A DNA stretch of 64,000 nt from Oscillospiraceae bacterium (GCA_020025675.1 JAHHRS010000001.1:1-64000), one strand, 5' to 3'. Shown: positions 7,920-16,552, counted from the stretch's first letter. The notes: a model not told the origin generated them from the letters alone. Numbers and translations: made by a program.

Positions 7920-8825
7920 ATGAAAAAAACACTTGCAATTATTTTAGCACTTGTCCTTGTCTCAGCCCTTTTTGTGGGCTGCGGTGCAGAAAAAGCACCT
8001 GAGGAAACCCCTGCACCTGAAAATGCCGCCCCTGAAACCGCTGCAAACGAAACCGAAGAAAACTCTGCTGCTCCCGCAGAAGGCCTTGAAGTAATAAAGG
8101 TAGGCGCAAGCTCCGCTCCTCACGGCGTTATTTTGGAGCAGGTTAAGCCTGTTCTGGCTGAGGCAGGCTACGACCTTGAGATTGTTATTTTTGATGATTA
8201 CATTCTCCCCAACACCGCCCTCAATGACGGCGAACTTGACGCAAACTACTTCCAGCACACTCCTTACCTTAACTCCTTCAACGCTTCAAACAACATGGAG
8301 CTTGTTGCTGTTGAGCCTGTTCACTACGAGCCTTTCGGCATCTACGGCAAGGGCATTTCCGCTCTGACTGAGCTTAAAGAGGGCGCAACCATTCTTATCC
8401 CTGCTGATGACTCCAACGAGACCAGAGCTCTTCTTCTGCTCCAGCAGGAAGGCTTGATTGAGCTTCCCGAAGGCGTTACCGCTGAGGGCAGTGTTACCAC
8501 TCTGGACATTGTAAATGCAAACGGCTACGATGTTCAGGCTATTCCCGCTGACACTGTCTCTGCCCAGCTGGAGAACTCCGCAGACGGCACCATCGCAGTT
8601 ATAAACGGCAACTACGCAATTCAGGCCGGACTCAATGTTGCAGATGCACTGGCACTGGAGGCTGCTGACGGCGATGCAGCTCTGACTTACGCAAATGTTA
8701 TTGCCTGCCGCAAGGGTGATGAAAGCAGCGACAAGATTCAGGCTCTCGTAAAAGCTCTTCTCACCGATGATGTTAAAAACTTCATGGACACTGAGTTCAA
8801 CGGCGCAGTAAAAGCAGTATTCTGA
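7920..8825 (+). CDS. metQ: Methionine-binding lipoprotein MetQ (NlpA family)
   Basis: Substrate-binding lipoprotein of the methionine importer. Lipoprotein signal peptide: KK, a hydrophobic stretch, then FVGC with the lipidated Cys at residue 21. A 35-residue Pro/Ala/Glu-rich tether follows, then the NlpA domain (KVGASSAPHGVILEQVKP at its start, LDANYFQHTPYL). The ATG at 7920 is chosen because GGAGG (7907-7911) stands 8 bases upstream; the in-frame TTG at 7905 overlaps that site and the ATG at 7914 is too close. The gene has a high share of GAG, GGC and CTT/CTC codons, suggesting strong expression. Confidence 0.93.
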   Translation: MKKTLAIILALVLVSALFVGCGAEKAPEETPAPENAAPETAANETEENSAAPAEGLEVIKVGASSAPHGVILEQVKPVLAEAGYDLEIVIFDDYILPNTALNDGELDANYFQHTPYLNSFNASNNMELVAVEPVHYEPFGIYGKGISALTELKEGATILIPADDSNETRALLLLQQEGLIELPEGVTAEGSVTTLDIVNANGYDVQAIPADTVSAQLENSADGTIAVINGNYAIQAGLNVADALALEAADGDAALTYANVIACRKGDESSDKIQALVKALLTDDVKNFMDTEFNGAVKAVF

Positions 8826-9033
8826 TTATAAATAACAGAAACAGAAAAAGCCTGTTTCAGCAGCTTAGCGCATTTTTTGTCTAAAATTATGGGGTCACTT
8901 CAGTGTACCCGGTGAAAAATAAATATGGGTCTGATAGTGTGAAATTTGTCCGCAACAGCGGACAAGTTTAGCACAGCTCAGACCCCGGCCTTTTGTTTAA
9001 AGCCCTGTCCGCAAGGACAGGGCTTTGCTTTTT
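8826..9033 (+). other. Structured intergenic region (3' part of the metNIQ transcript)
   Basis: The 342-base gap between metQ and the next gene holds no reading frame I can support but several hairpins: 8838-8844 with 8852-8858 (7 bp); 8892-8898 with 8903-8910 (bulged); a long imperfect hairpin 8927-8985 with outer stem GGGTCTGA/TCAGACCC and inner stem TTGTCCGC/GCGGACAA; then the terminator at 8999. GGGGTC (8891-8896) can also pair with GACCCC (8981-8986), in competition with the outer stem. No promoter was recognised upstream of it, so it is probably a structured 3' UTR or a processed small RNA. It resembles no RNA family I can name. Confidence 0.45.
8999..9033 (+). terminator. Terminator of the metNIQ operon
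   Basis: Perfect 12-bp stem AAAGCCCTGTCC (8999-9010) with GGACAGGGCTTT (9015-9026), a GCAA tetraloop, then GCTTTTT. Confidence 0.92.
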
Positions 9034-9080
9034 ACGCACGTAGTTGTTTATAAAATTTTTGTCCGGCGGCATTTCCGGTA

Positions 9081-9109
9081 TTGAAAACCCTCTGCTTACA
9101 AATTATAAT
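9081..9109 (+). promoter_or_regulatory. Promoter of the small membrane protein gene at 9168
   Basis: TTGAAA (9081-9086), 17 bases, TATAAT (9104-9109). It shows that the 9168 gene is separate from metNIQ. Confidence 0.7.
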
Positions 9110-9167
9110 GTATTCAAAATCAGGCTTTAAGCGTTGAATGGATATATAAGGAAAGAGAGATGTTTTT

Positions 9168-9671
9168 ATGAGCTCCGAAAAAAGGTACACAGCCGTTGCC
9201 CGAGTGGTTAGTATTGATACAACGAAGAAGGATCTTTCAGACGATAATTCGTACAGAAACACGGCCTTTGTGGAATTTACGGATTATAAAGGACAGCCGG
9301 CAAAGGGCTCTTTTACACTTCCCAAATCACCGCTGTACACTAAAATCAGGGTAAACAGTCAAGTGGAAATAGAGTATGATGATAGTATCATACCAGGCGG
9401 TTATACTGTTTTTCTTCTCAATCCGGAGCTTTATGAGCGTATACCTACTGAAGAGGAGCTGGCACCATACAGGCGCAACAGTAAGAGAGTGTTAAAGCAG
9501 AGTCTTATGGGCATTGCGGCGCTGTTCATAGCGGCAGTTCTTTACGGAATTACGAAAAGCTTTTTGGTGATTGCAGCAATGGTTGTTGTAACGTACTTTA
9601 TTATGAAGTACGGCTCGGAGCAGGAAAAGGCGGACTCCGACAAGTTCCTCAGCTGGTATGATGAGGAGTAG
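9168..9671 (+). CDS. Hypothetical protein with C-terminal membrane hairpin
   Basis: 167 residues, not recognised. The N-terminal half (1-105) is soluble, beta-rich and polar (VARVVSIDTTKK, then GSFTLP, VEIEYDD), resembling the small beta-barrel part of DUF3592-like proteins. Residues about 111-146 make two hydrophobic helices (SLMGIAALFIAAVLYGIT and FLVIAAMVVVTYFIM), followed by an acidic tail. The ATG at 9168 follows GGAAAGAGAG. It has its own promoter and terminator, so it is monocistronic. No function is proposed. Confidence 0.75.
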   Translation: MSSEKRYTAVARVVSIDTTKKDLSDDNSYRNTAFVEFTDYKGQPAKGSFTLPKSPLYTKIRVNSQVEIEYDDSIIPGGYTVFLLNPELYERIPTEEELAPYRRNSKRVLKQSLMGIAALFIAAVLYGITKSFLVIAAMVVVTYFIMKYGSEQEKADSDKFLSWYDEE

Positions 9672-9722
9672 AAATGGCTTGCGGGATAACAGAATTTTGA
9701 AAAATCAGGCTAAATAAAAAGC

Positions 9723-9762
9723 TACCGGGAATCGTTAAAAGGGCGGTTCCCGGTAACTTTTT
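9723..9762. terminator. Bidirectional terminator between the 9168 gene and yhaN
   Basis: 9-bp stem TACCGGGAA (9723-9731) with TTCCCGGTA (9747-9755), followed by CTTTTTT on the plus strand and GCTTTTT on the minus strand. It serves both convergent units. Confidence 0.8.
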
Positions 9763-9821
9763 TATAAATCTTTTGTGTGGCCTTATAACAGCATTTTGCC
9801 ACGGAACCTTTTATAGAAAGC

Positions 9822-11723
9822 TTAATCACGGCAGGTAAAAAGTATTACCTGTCGTTTTTTAGCTATCTGCCTTAATAGTTCTATGGCCTGATCATAACGC
9901 TCACGGTCAAAATTAACCAAAGCATCATCAATTATCAGCGGGCAGGTTTCTCCCTTAGGAAGAGCAAGCTCGCATACGGCCAGCCGTACAGCCAGATATA
10001 AAAGGTCGTAAGTGCCGCTGCTCAAATACTGGGAACCTCTTGCAACCACGTCTTCTCCTGTGCGGGTAGAGGCGGAGAAGTCACGGTTAATAAGCACATC
10101 CTCATACTTTCCGCCTGTTACGGCGGACATATATTTTGCTGCCAGCTTACCTATTTCAGGTGAAAACCGGGTTTGCATTTCTTTGTCTGCTTCTGCAAGA
10201 GTGTTTATTGCAAGAGTGATGGCTGAGTATTCACCTTGGACCTGCTCGTATACCTCTTTCATACAGCCAAGCTCACTGGAGAGTACCAGCGGATCCCCCA
10301 TGGCGGAGAGTCTGCCCTTCAGACCCGCTATCTGGGCGGATATTTGTTCTGCACGCTCTCTTGCGGAAGACAGTTCCCGGCTGAGCCTTGCGGCTTCGGA
10401 ATTGCCGCCTGCAAAGTCAAGCTGGGAAAGAGCCTCGTTTTCAAGCTCAGCCTGTTTTTCGTGGGAAAGTGCATAGGCCTCTCTTGTCTCGTATTCATAT
10501 TGCTCTGCTTCCTGTACGGCATTCCAAAGCTGGGAATGTTTATCCAGAATAGGATATATATCATTGATTTCCGATGCCCGGTATTTTTTCAGTATAAGCC
10601 TTGTTTGTTCTTTAGCGTTTAGGTCTGCCTGTTTAAGCTTAGCGTAACGCAGTAAAAGAACAACCGCAGCTACACAAAAAACAGCTGCCGAAATTATAAA
10701 GACAACATTAGACTTTGAGGCATACAGTGCAGCAAACACTACGGCCAAAATAAAGCAGATAATGGCAGGTAATATTACGAAAAAGCTGTTGCTTCTTTTT
10801 TCCAGAGCCTTTAATTGCTCAACGTCCTGCTGAACCTCGCTTTGAAGCTCAGCGTTACTCCTGTCACCGAAACGGCTGGAACGCAGTTCCTCACGCCTTA
10901 TGGACAGCTGTTCCATGGCTTTGTCATGTTCCTCACTGCGCTCTTTAAGCTCGGTTCGTCCTGTACTAAGGCGATTTAAAGAATCCTTCCGCTGACGCTT
11001 GCGGCTTTCGGTGACGCCAATTTCAAGATTTAAGCAATCCTGTCTGGCTCTTAAAAGCTGGGCCTCCATTTGCTCCAATGTGTTGAGAGCACCGCTCATC
11101 TCGTCTAACTCTTGTTGAGTCTCTTCAATTTTTTCCTCAAGTTCCGGTAAATACCCACGGCGGTTATAACGACGCTGACGCTGCCATGAGCGAAGCCGTT
11201 CATCACACTCTGTGTATGAACTTCCTTCCTCTCCGGTGGCTACTATGGCGCTTATTCTTTTTTCAAGTTCGGGACTTCCGTTTACTGCAACCTCGCCCTG
11301 CGGAATGTAGGCACTGCGATTAAAAACGTCTTTAGATACCCCTGTCAGTTCTTCGCCGGCATTTCCTGAATTTAATCCCTCAACCTTGGTGTTAGTTCCT
11401 GTATATACAGCTGAAAACTCCCTCATAGGGGCATTTTTTGCTCGGGAGCTGCGTGTTATTGTTATATCGCAGCCGTTTGAAACCAACTCCATACTGCCCT
11501 CCATTGGTGCACCGGACCAGGGGGCATAGCGAAGTTTATCGGGCAGAGAACCCTTCTTAGCTCTCTCTGAGCTGTCAATGCCGTATAGCATGGCCCGTAT
11601 AAAGGCACACCAGGTGGTTTTGCCGCTCTCATTGGGAGCGTTTATTATATTGAGTCCGTCGTGAAACTTCAGACTCTCGTTTTGCAGTTTTCCAAAGGAG
11701 GCTGTGGCTTTAGTAATCTTCAT
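9822..11723 (-). CDS. YhaN-like SMC/Rad50-type ATPase
   Basis: 633-residue ATPase of the SbcC/Rad50-like group. Walker A NAPNESGKTT at about 28-37; two coiled-coil stretches (about 190-300 and 375-480) separated by two hydrophobic segments (about 320-365), a feature of YhaN; signature SSGTYDLLYLAVRLA and Walker B LIIDDALVNFD near the C-terminus. It is expected to work with the preceding phosphoesterase as a membrane-linked DNA-processing complex similar to SbcCD, shorter than SbcC. Start ATG follows GGAGC and overlaps yhaO by 14 bases. The exact role of YhaN is poorly known. Confidence 0.82.
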   Translation of the reverse strand: MKITKATASFGKLQNESLKFHDGLNIINAPNESGKTTWCAFIRAMLYGIDSSERAKKGSLPDKLRYAPWSGAPMEGSMELVSNGCDITITRSSRAKNAPMREFSAVYTGTNTKVEGLNSGNAGEELTGVSKDVFNRSAYIPQGEVAVNGSPELEKRISAIVATGEEGSSYTECDERLRSWQRQRRYNRRGYLPELEEKIEETQQELDEMSGALNTLEQMEAQLLRARQDCLNLEIGVTESRKRQRKDSLNRLSTGRTELKERSEEHDKAMEQLSIRREELRSSRFGDRSNAELQSEVQQDVEQLKALEKRSNSFFVILPAIICFILAVVFAALYASKSNVVFIISAAVFCVAAVVLLLRYAKLKQADLNAKEQTRLILKKYRASEINDIYPILDKHSQLWNAVQEAEQYEYETREAYALSHEKQAELENEALSQLDFAGGNSEAARLSRELSSARERAEQISAQIAGLKGRLSAMGDPLVLSSELGCMKEVYEQVQGEYSAITLAINTLAEADKEMQTRFSPEIGKLAAKYMSAVTGGKYEDVLINRDFSASTRTGEDVVARGSQYLSSGTYDLLYLAVRLAVCELALPKGETCPLIIDDALVNFDRERYDQAIELLRQIAKKRQVILFTCRD

Positions 11724-12825
11724 GTATTATAAGCTCCTCTCCGTTATCAAGAGCGGCCAGCCCCCAGAGTGCCGCCTGCTCAATCTCCGCTTTCTCTTTT
11801 TCGCTTCCGGCCTTCCTGTAACTGTCGTGGAGCTTTTTAAGGAAAATACCTCTGAGACTGTCTTCACCGGCCTTTTCCCATATGGAACGGCGCTGTTTTG
11901 TTTCGTCTCTCAGCTGAAGCTCAAAGAACAGGTGGGAGAGCTTTTCATATAAACCCTTAATGTTTGGACTTTGCTCTGAATGACCTTTTAAAACTATGCG
12001 GTAAATGTCACGGACGGTGTCATCAGGTAGCTGACTGTTAATGGCTATAATAGGATCGGAGTCGGTAATATCTACATTCATAATCTCATATCGACGTGAT
12101 GCGATGGAGAAAGGGGTAAGGGTACAGTTATCATCTGACAGCTCAATTATGCTTACGGTTTTATCTCCGGTCTCATCAAAGCCCCTGCCCTCCGGACAGC
12201 CGGGCCATGAGTAGTAGGTGCTGCCGGCCTTTTTCAGGCCGCTTGCTTTATGAATATGTCCCAGCGCCACATAGTCCATACCGCTATTTTCAAGCTCTTT
12301 TTCACTTATCGGGTTATATACGGAGTCAGGATTTCCTAGCTCTCCGTGAATACACATAATATTAAAGTAATTCTCTTTTTTCTCTGCGCTGAAGTCTTTA
12401 AGCATCGGCCCGCTGTGACTGTCGGTAAAAGCGGCGCCGTAGATGACAGCTCCCAAACCGGGCATTTCAACTCTGTCAATTTTAGGCGAATTGAAAATAT
12501 ATACGTTTTCAGGCAGTTTAAGCCTTGCATATGGGCATTTTGGCGTATAATAGTCATGATTACCCGGAGCTATGAACACAGGTGCAGAGATATTTCCCAA
12601 AGCTCTTACAAGCTCCTCTCCGGTTTCATAGAAGGCTTTGGAGCTATCCAGCAAATCGCCGCTGAGTAACACCAAATCTACATGCTCTCTCTGACTCAGC
12701 TCCCCCAAAGCGGTCAGCAGCTCCCTCTGCTCCGCCCGCCGCACGGCGGCTTTGCTTCCGGGAAGCCCCTCAAAAGGGGAGTCAAGGTGAAAGTCCGCTG
12801 CGTGAAGAATTTTAATTTTGTTCAT
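11710..12825 (-). CDS. YhaO/SbcD-like metallophosphoesterase
   Basis: 371-residue calcineurin-like phosphoesterase of the SbcD/Mre11 kind. Metal-binding motifs in order: HAADFHLD (D10, H12), LSGDLLD, APGNHDYY, MCIHGE and ALGHIHK. The likely role is a DNA exonuclease partner of the YhaN-like ATPase encoded next. The ATG at 12823-12825 is chosen over an upstream in-frame ATG because it forms an ATGA overlap with the ymdB stop codon, indicating coupled translation, and GAGGGG precedes it. Confidence 0.87.
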   Translation of the reverse strand: MNKIKILHAADFHLDSPFEGLPGSKAAVRRAEQRELLTALGELSQREHVDLVLLSGDLLDSSKAFYETGEELVRALGNISAPVFIAPGNHDYYTPKCPYARLKLPENVYIFNSPKIDRVEMPGLGAVIYGAAFTDSHSGPMLKDFSAEKKENYFNIMCIHGELGNPDSVYNPISEKELENSGMDYVALGHIHKASGLKKAGSTYYSWPGCPEGRGFDETGDKTVSIIELSDDNCTLTPFSIASRRYEIMNVDITDSDPIIAINSQLPDDTVRDIYRIVLKGHSEQSPNIKGLYEKLSHLFFELQLRDETKQRRSIWEKAGEDSLRGIFLKKLHDSYRKAGSEKEKAEIEQAALWGLAALDNGEELIIHEDY

Positions 12826-13595
12826 GTCAGTCTTATCCCCTCTGCCTTGAGGCATTTACCTGTGCTTTCATCAATATCGAAAACACATCCTTCTAATTTA
12901 CATGGGCCTTTAGCGCTTTCGTAGCGCCTTGGCGGGTCGCCCATAAATTTTCCTATACTTTGCTTGGCTTCCACACCTAAAACAGAATTTACAGGGCCTG
13001 TCATGCCCAAGTCGGTAATATAACCGGTGCCGTTGGGAAGGACGCAGGCATCCGAGGTCTGCACATGGGTGTGAGTACCCCAGACGGCGCTGGCCTTTCC
13101 GTCCAGCATGTATCCCATAGCCCGTTTTTCACTTGTGCCCTCTGCGTGAAAATCTACCAAAACTATTTTTTCGCGTATTTCCTGAAAATAGCCGTCGGCA
13201 ATAACAAAGGGGTTATCAGTGTTACTGTCCAGCGTGAACCGCCCCATAAGATTGAGCACGCAAACATCACCGAAGGGAGTGCGGAAAACCCCGATACCTC
13301 TTCCGGGACACTGAGGACCGAAGTTAGCGGGACGGAGAATACTGCCGCAATCATCTAAAAACGGACGCAGCTCTGTTCTGGTCCATGTGTGATTTCCAAG
13401 TGTAATAACATCGGCCCCGGCACGGAAGATAAACTCAGCCTGCCTTGGGGTTATGCCTACCACGTTTGCGTTTTCACCGTTTACCACAGTAAAATTGATG
13501 CCATGCATTTTCTTATATGAATTCAGATGCCTGTTCAGATACTCAAGCCCGGGCTCGCCACAAACATCGCCCACAGCTAAAATTCTGACGCTCAT
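12822..13595 (-). CDS. ymdB: YmdB family metallophosphoesterase
   Basis: 257 residues, TIGR00282 family. Family members hydrolyse 2',3'-cyclic nucleotides, and in Bacillus subtilis YmdB affects biofilm and motility. Motifs seen: LAVGDVCGEPG (D10), VVNGENAN, TLGNHTWT, VDFHAEGTSEK and WGTHTHVQTSD, which together supply the two-metal centre. ATG preceded by TGGAGGATTTACT. It heads an operon with the YhaO/YhaN-like pair instead of following rny, its usual neighbour in bacilli. Confidence 0.92.
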   Translation of the reverse strand: MSVRILAVGDVCGEPGLEYLNRHLNSYKKMHGINFTVVNGENANVVGITPRQAEFIFRAGADVITLGNHTWTRTELRPFLDDCGSILRPANFGPQCPGRGIGVFRTPFGDVCVLNLMGRFTLDSNTDNPFVIADGYFQEIREKIVLVDFHAEGTSEKRAMGYMLDGKASAVWGTHTHVQTSDACVLPNGTGYITDLGMTGPVNSVLGVEAKQSIGKFMGDPPRRYESAKGPCKLEGCVFDIDESTGKCLKAEGIRLT

Positions 13596-13630
13596 AGTAA
13601 ATCCTCCATTTTAAATCTCATTATATGGAT

Positions 13631-13660
13631 ATTATACCACATTTTACATGAAAGCTTCAA
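13631..13660 (-). promoter_or_regulatory. Promoter of the ymdB operon
   Basis: Minus strand: TTGAAG (13655-13660), 18 bases, TATAAT (13631-13636), with TGG just before the -10 (extended -10). Confidence 0.65.
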
Positions 13661-13713
13661 CGTAATAAATGCACATAATAGGAATACATAATGTAAATGG
13701 AGGTAAATTATTT

Positions 13714-13884
13714 ATGAACAAGAAGAATATGTATATCGGAGTAGGTCTTGGAGCGTTAGCTTGTGGAGCAGCGGCTATGATGTTAAAACCCCATAAAAAG
13801 CACAAAATGAAAAGCTCTGTGGGAAAGGCATTAAAGACAATGGGTGATGTAGCGGAGTCTATATCCGACACTATGGGCTGGTAA
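13714..13884 (+). CDS. Small hypothetical protein, 56 residues
   Basis: A strong GGAGG (13699-13703) stands 10 bases before the ATG at 13714; an upstream in-frame ATG at 13669 has no such site. The protein has a hydrophobic Gly/Ala helix (residues 7-23), a KPHKKHKMK basic patch, then an amphipathic helix ending SDTMGW. It is likely a small membrane-anchored protein of YtxH-like appearance. Function unknown. Confidence 0.7.
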   Translation: MNKKNMYIGVGLGALACGAAAMMLKPHKKHKMKSSVGKALKTMGDVAESISDTMGW

Positions 13885-13921
13885 AAAGGAAATTTTCGCC
13901 GTATCATACAGGATAAACAGA

Positions 13922-13977
13922 TTTTTTAAAAAATTTTTTAAAAAACCCTTGCAATTTATTCCAGACTGTGCTAATAT
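13922..13977 (+). promoter_or_regulatory. tRNA-Arg promoter with A/T-rich UP-like element
   Basis: Two perfect tandem copies of TTTTTTAAAAAA (13922-13945) lie 3 bases before a -35 TTGCAA (13949-13954). The -10 at 17-base spacing is TAATAT (13972-13977), within CTAATATAAT. The tract resembles an UP element for strong stable-RNA transcription. Predicted leader before the tRNA is about 12 bases. Confidence 0.55.
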
Positions 13978-13995
13978 AATCAGGCTCTAAGAGAT

Positions 13996-14072
13996 GCGCC
14001 GTTAGCTCAGCTGGATAGAGCGTCTGGCTACGGACCAGAAGGTCAGGGGTTCGAATCCCTTACGGCGTGCCA
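13996..14072 (+). tRNA. tRNA-Arg (anticodon ACG)
   Basis: 77 bases including an encoded CCA (14070-14072). Acceptor stem GCGCCGT with ACGGCGT (first pair G-U), D arm TAGCTCAGCTGGATAGAGC, anticodon stem TCTGG/CCAGA around loop CTACGGA giving anticodon ACG, T arm with GGTTCGAATCC. A34 is expected to be deaminated to inosine by TadA, encoded at 50466-50912, to read CGU, CGC and CGA. Confidence 0.97.
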
Positions 14073-14074
14073 GT

Positions 14075-14113
14075 CAAGCCGGTATCCCATTGGGATGCCG
14101 GCTTGTTTCTTTA
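14075..14113 (+). terminator. Terminator of tRNA-Arg
   Basis: 14-bp stem CAAGCCGGTATCCC (14075-14088) with GGGATGCCGGCTTG (14092-14105), one G-U pair, 3-base loop, followed by TTTCTTTAT. It starts 2 bases after the encoded CCA. Confidence 0.88.
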
Positions 14114-14395
14114 TATGATAAAATGAAATGAAAAACAATGGGAAAAGCTATGCTTAAAATCTGCAAGCTGCTGCAATGTGAAAGCTTTATCCCATGCACT
14201 GTGCCGAACCGAAGCCGGGGACAAAAGTCCCCAGCCTTATTATATTTATAATAAAATTAAATTCTTTAGCGTAACAGCACTCCGTTTATAAAGCGGCGGT
14301 TTTTGGTTGTCCCGAAAACAAAAATGTGGTAAAATAATATCTGAGAAAATTAATTAGACAAGTCCTCATAATTTCGGGGAAAAGGAGTTATTATT
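14114..14395. other. Intergenic region between tRNA-Arg and tex
   Basis: No supportable reading frame. It contains a short hairpin GGGGAC-AAAA-GTCCCC (14217-14232) and the tex promoter. Otherwise nothing recognised. Confidence 0.5.
14307..14335 (+). promoter_or_regulatory. Promoter of tex
   Basis: TTGTCC (14307-14312), 17 bases, TAAAAT (14330-14335), with TGG before the -10 (extended -10). Confidence 0.6.
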
Positions 14396-16552
14396 TTGGA
14401 TACTATAAACCAGATACTGGCAAGGGAACTTGACAGGCCGCTGAATCATATTGAAAATGTTGTAAATCTTCTGGACGAGGGAAACACTATACCTTTTATC
14501 GCCCGTTACCGTAAGGAAATGCACGGAGCTATGGACGACACCTCTTTAAGAACTCTTGAGGAGCGTCTTCGGTATCTGCGCTCTTTACAGGAACGTAAGG
14601 AGACAGTTAAAAAGTCAATAGAAGAGCAGGGAAAAATGACGGAGGAACTGTCTGATGCAATTGATCAGGTGGAGACCCTTTCCGCTCTTGAAGACTTATA
14701 TAGACCCTATAAACCGAAACGCCGCACCAGAGCTACCATAGCACGGGAAAAAGGTCTTGCACCTCTTGCTGAAGAGTTATATGCACAGAGTTTAGAGATG
14801 CCTTCTCCGGAGACACTGGCAGAAAACTATATAGATCCGGAAAAGGGTGTTGAGAGCATTGAAGATGCTTTAGAAGGTGCCTCCGATATAATCGCAGAGC
14901 AAATATCTGATGATGCGGAGATAAGAAAAATACTCCGTGCTTTTATAGAGACAAATGCTTCCGTAGTTTCTTCTGCTGCAACTGAGGAGGATTCGGTATA
15001 CAGCCTTTACTATGAATTTTCTCAGAGAATAAGCAAATTACAGGGGCATCAGATATTAGCCTTAAACAGAGGGGAAAAAGAGGGATTTTTAAAGGTCAGC
15101 ATAGAGCTTGACAGAGACGGAGCTTTGCAGAAGCTGCGCCGTGCTGTAATTAAACCCGGATCTCCCGCAATGGCATTTGTAAGAGCTGCTGCCGATGATG
15201 CATATGACAGACTTCTCTGGCCTTCTATGGAGAGAGAAACCAGAAACGAATTGACTGACTGGGCCTGTGAGGGAGCTATAAAAATGTTCGGTCTTAACTT
15301 AAAGCCCTTGCTCATGCAGCCCCCTGTTAAGGGAAAAGTTACTATGGGCCTTGACCCCGGCTACCGCAACGGCTGTAAGGTGGCAGTAGTTGACGGTACG
15401 GGTAAGGTTTTAGATACAGCGGTGGTCTACCCAACCTTTAGCGAGGGCAGGAAAAAAGAGGCAATAAAAACCCTTTCAGCCCTTATCAAAAAGCATGGTG
15501 TTCAGCACATAGCAATTGGAAACGGTACTGCCTCCAGAGAGACGGAGCAGATGACAGTGGAGATGCTGAAAGAACTGGACGGAGGTCAATCCTATGCCAT
15601 TGTCAATGAGGCGGGAGCCTCTGTTTACTCTGCTTCAAAACTTGCGGCAGAGGAATTCCCGGATTATGACGTTAACCTCCGCTCTGCCGTTTCCATAGCA
15701 AGACGCTTGCAGGACCCGCTGGCGGAGCTTGTAAAAATCGAACCTATGGCAATAGGTGTAGGTCAGTATCAGCATGACATGCCTCAGGCAAAGCTGGAAG
15801 AGACTCTGGACGGAGTTGTGGAAGACTGTGTTAATGCTGTGGGCGTTGATATAAATACGGCATCTCCATCTCTTTTACAGAGAGTTTCCGGTCTAAATAA
15901 GACAACGGCAAAAAATATCGTAGCATACCGTGAAGAAAACGGTCTGTTTTTATCTCGTAAGGATATTAAGAAGGTGCCCAAGCTCGGCCCCAAGGCTTTC
16001 CAGCAGTCTGCCGGCTTTTTAAGAATTCCGGAGAGTGAGCAGGTGCTTGATAACACCGCGGTTCACCCGGAGAGCTATGAGGCCGCTGAAAAGCTTCTTG
16101 CACTTTGCGGTTATTCCCTCAGCGATGTGGCTGAGGGAAATATAGCTGAGCTTCAAAAGCGTATGGAAAGCTTCGGTATTTCCAAAGCGGCTGAGGAGTG
16201 CAAAGTCGGTGAGCCCACTTTGCGGGATATTGCTCAGGAGCTTATGAAGCCGGGCAGAGACCCCAGAGAAGAGCTGCCTCCTGTGCTGCTGAGAAAAGAT
16301 GTTCTGGAAATTAAGGACTTAAAGCCCGGCATGGTTTTGACCGGTACGGTAAGAAACGTTATAGACTTCGGCGTTTTTGTGGACATCGGAGTTCATCAGG
16401 ACGGGCTTGTACACATCTCACAAATAAGCGACAAGTTTATCCGTCATCCAAGTGAGGTGCTGGCAGTAGGCGATATAGTAAAGGTAGTTGTACTTGATGT
16501 GGACGAGAAGAAACACCGAATTTCACTGTCTATTAAGCAAGTAAAAGAATAA
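14396..16552 (+). CDS. tex: Tex family RNA-binding transcription accessory protein
   Basis: 718 residues, close to the family norm. Domain order: Tex N-terminal helical region (to about 190, with NTIPFIARYRKEMHGAMDD), a YqgF/RNase H-like domain (from TMGLDPGYRNGCKVAVVD near 315), helix-hairpin-helix repeats (NTASPSLLQRVSGL, about 485-560) and a C-terminal S1 RNA-binding domain (VLTGTVRNVIDFGVFVDIG, about 640-712). It is a nucleic-acid-binding protein affecting transcription; the exact mechanism in clostridia is unsettled. TTG start with AAGGAG 8 bases upstream. Confidence 0.95.
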   Translation: MDTINQILARELDRPLNHIENVVNLLDEGNTIPFIARYRKEMHGAMDDTSLRTLEERLRYLRSLQERKETVKKSIEEQGKMTEELSDAIDQVETLSALEDLYRPYKPKRRTRATIAREKGLAPLAEELYAQSLEMPSPETLAENYIDPEKGVESIEDALEGASDIIAEQISDDAEIRKILRAFIETNASVVSSAATEEDSVYSLYYEFSQRISKLQGHQILALNRGEKEGFLKVSIELDRDGALQKLRRAVIKPGSPAMAFVRAAADDAYDRLLWPSMERETRNELTDWACEGAIKMFGLNLKPLLMQPPVKGKVTMGLDPGYRNGCKVAVVDGTGKVLDTAVVYPTFSEGRKKEAIKTLSALIKKHGVQHIAIGNGTASRETEQMTVEMLKELDGGQSYAIVNEAGASVYSASKLAAEEFPDYDVNLRSAVSIARRLQDPLAELVKIEPMAIGVGQYQHDMPQAKLEETLDGVVEDCVNAVGVDINTASPSLLQRVSGLNKTTAKNIVAYREENGLFLSRKDIKKVPKLGPKAFQQSAGFLRIPESEQVLDNTAVHPESYEAAEKLLALCGYSLSDVAEGNIAELQKRMESFGISKAAEECKVGEPTLRDIAQELMKPGRDPREELPPVLLRKDVLEIKDLKPGMVLTGTVRNVIDFGVFVDIGVHQDGLVHISQISDKFIRHPSEVLAVGDIVKVVVLDVDEKKHRISLSIKQVKE

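Noticed and set aside
13975..13980. TATAAT as the -10 of the tRNA-Arg promoter
   Set aside because: It stands 20 bases from the -35, too far for sigma-A; the overlapping TAATAT at 17 bases fits better.
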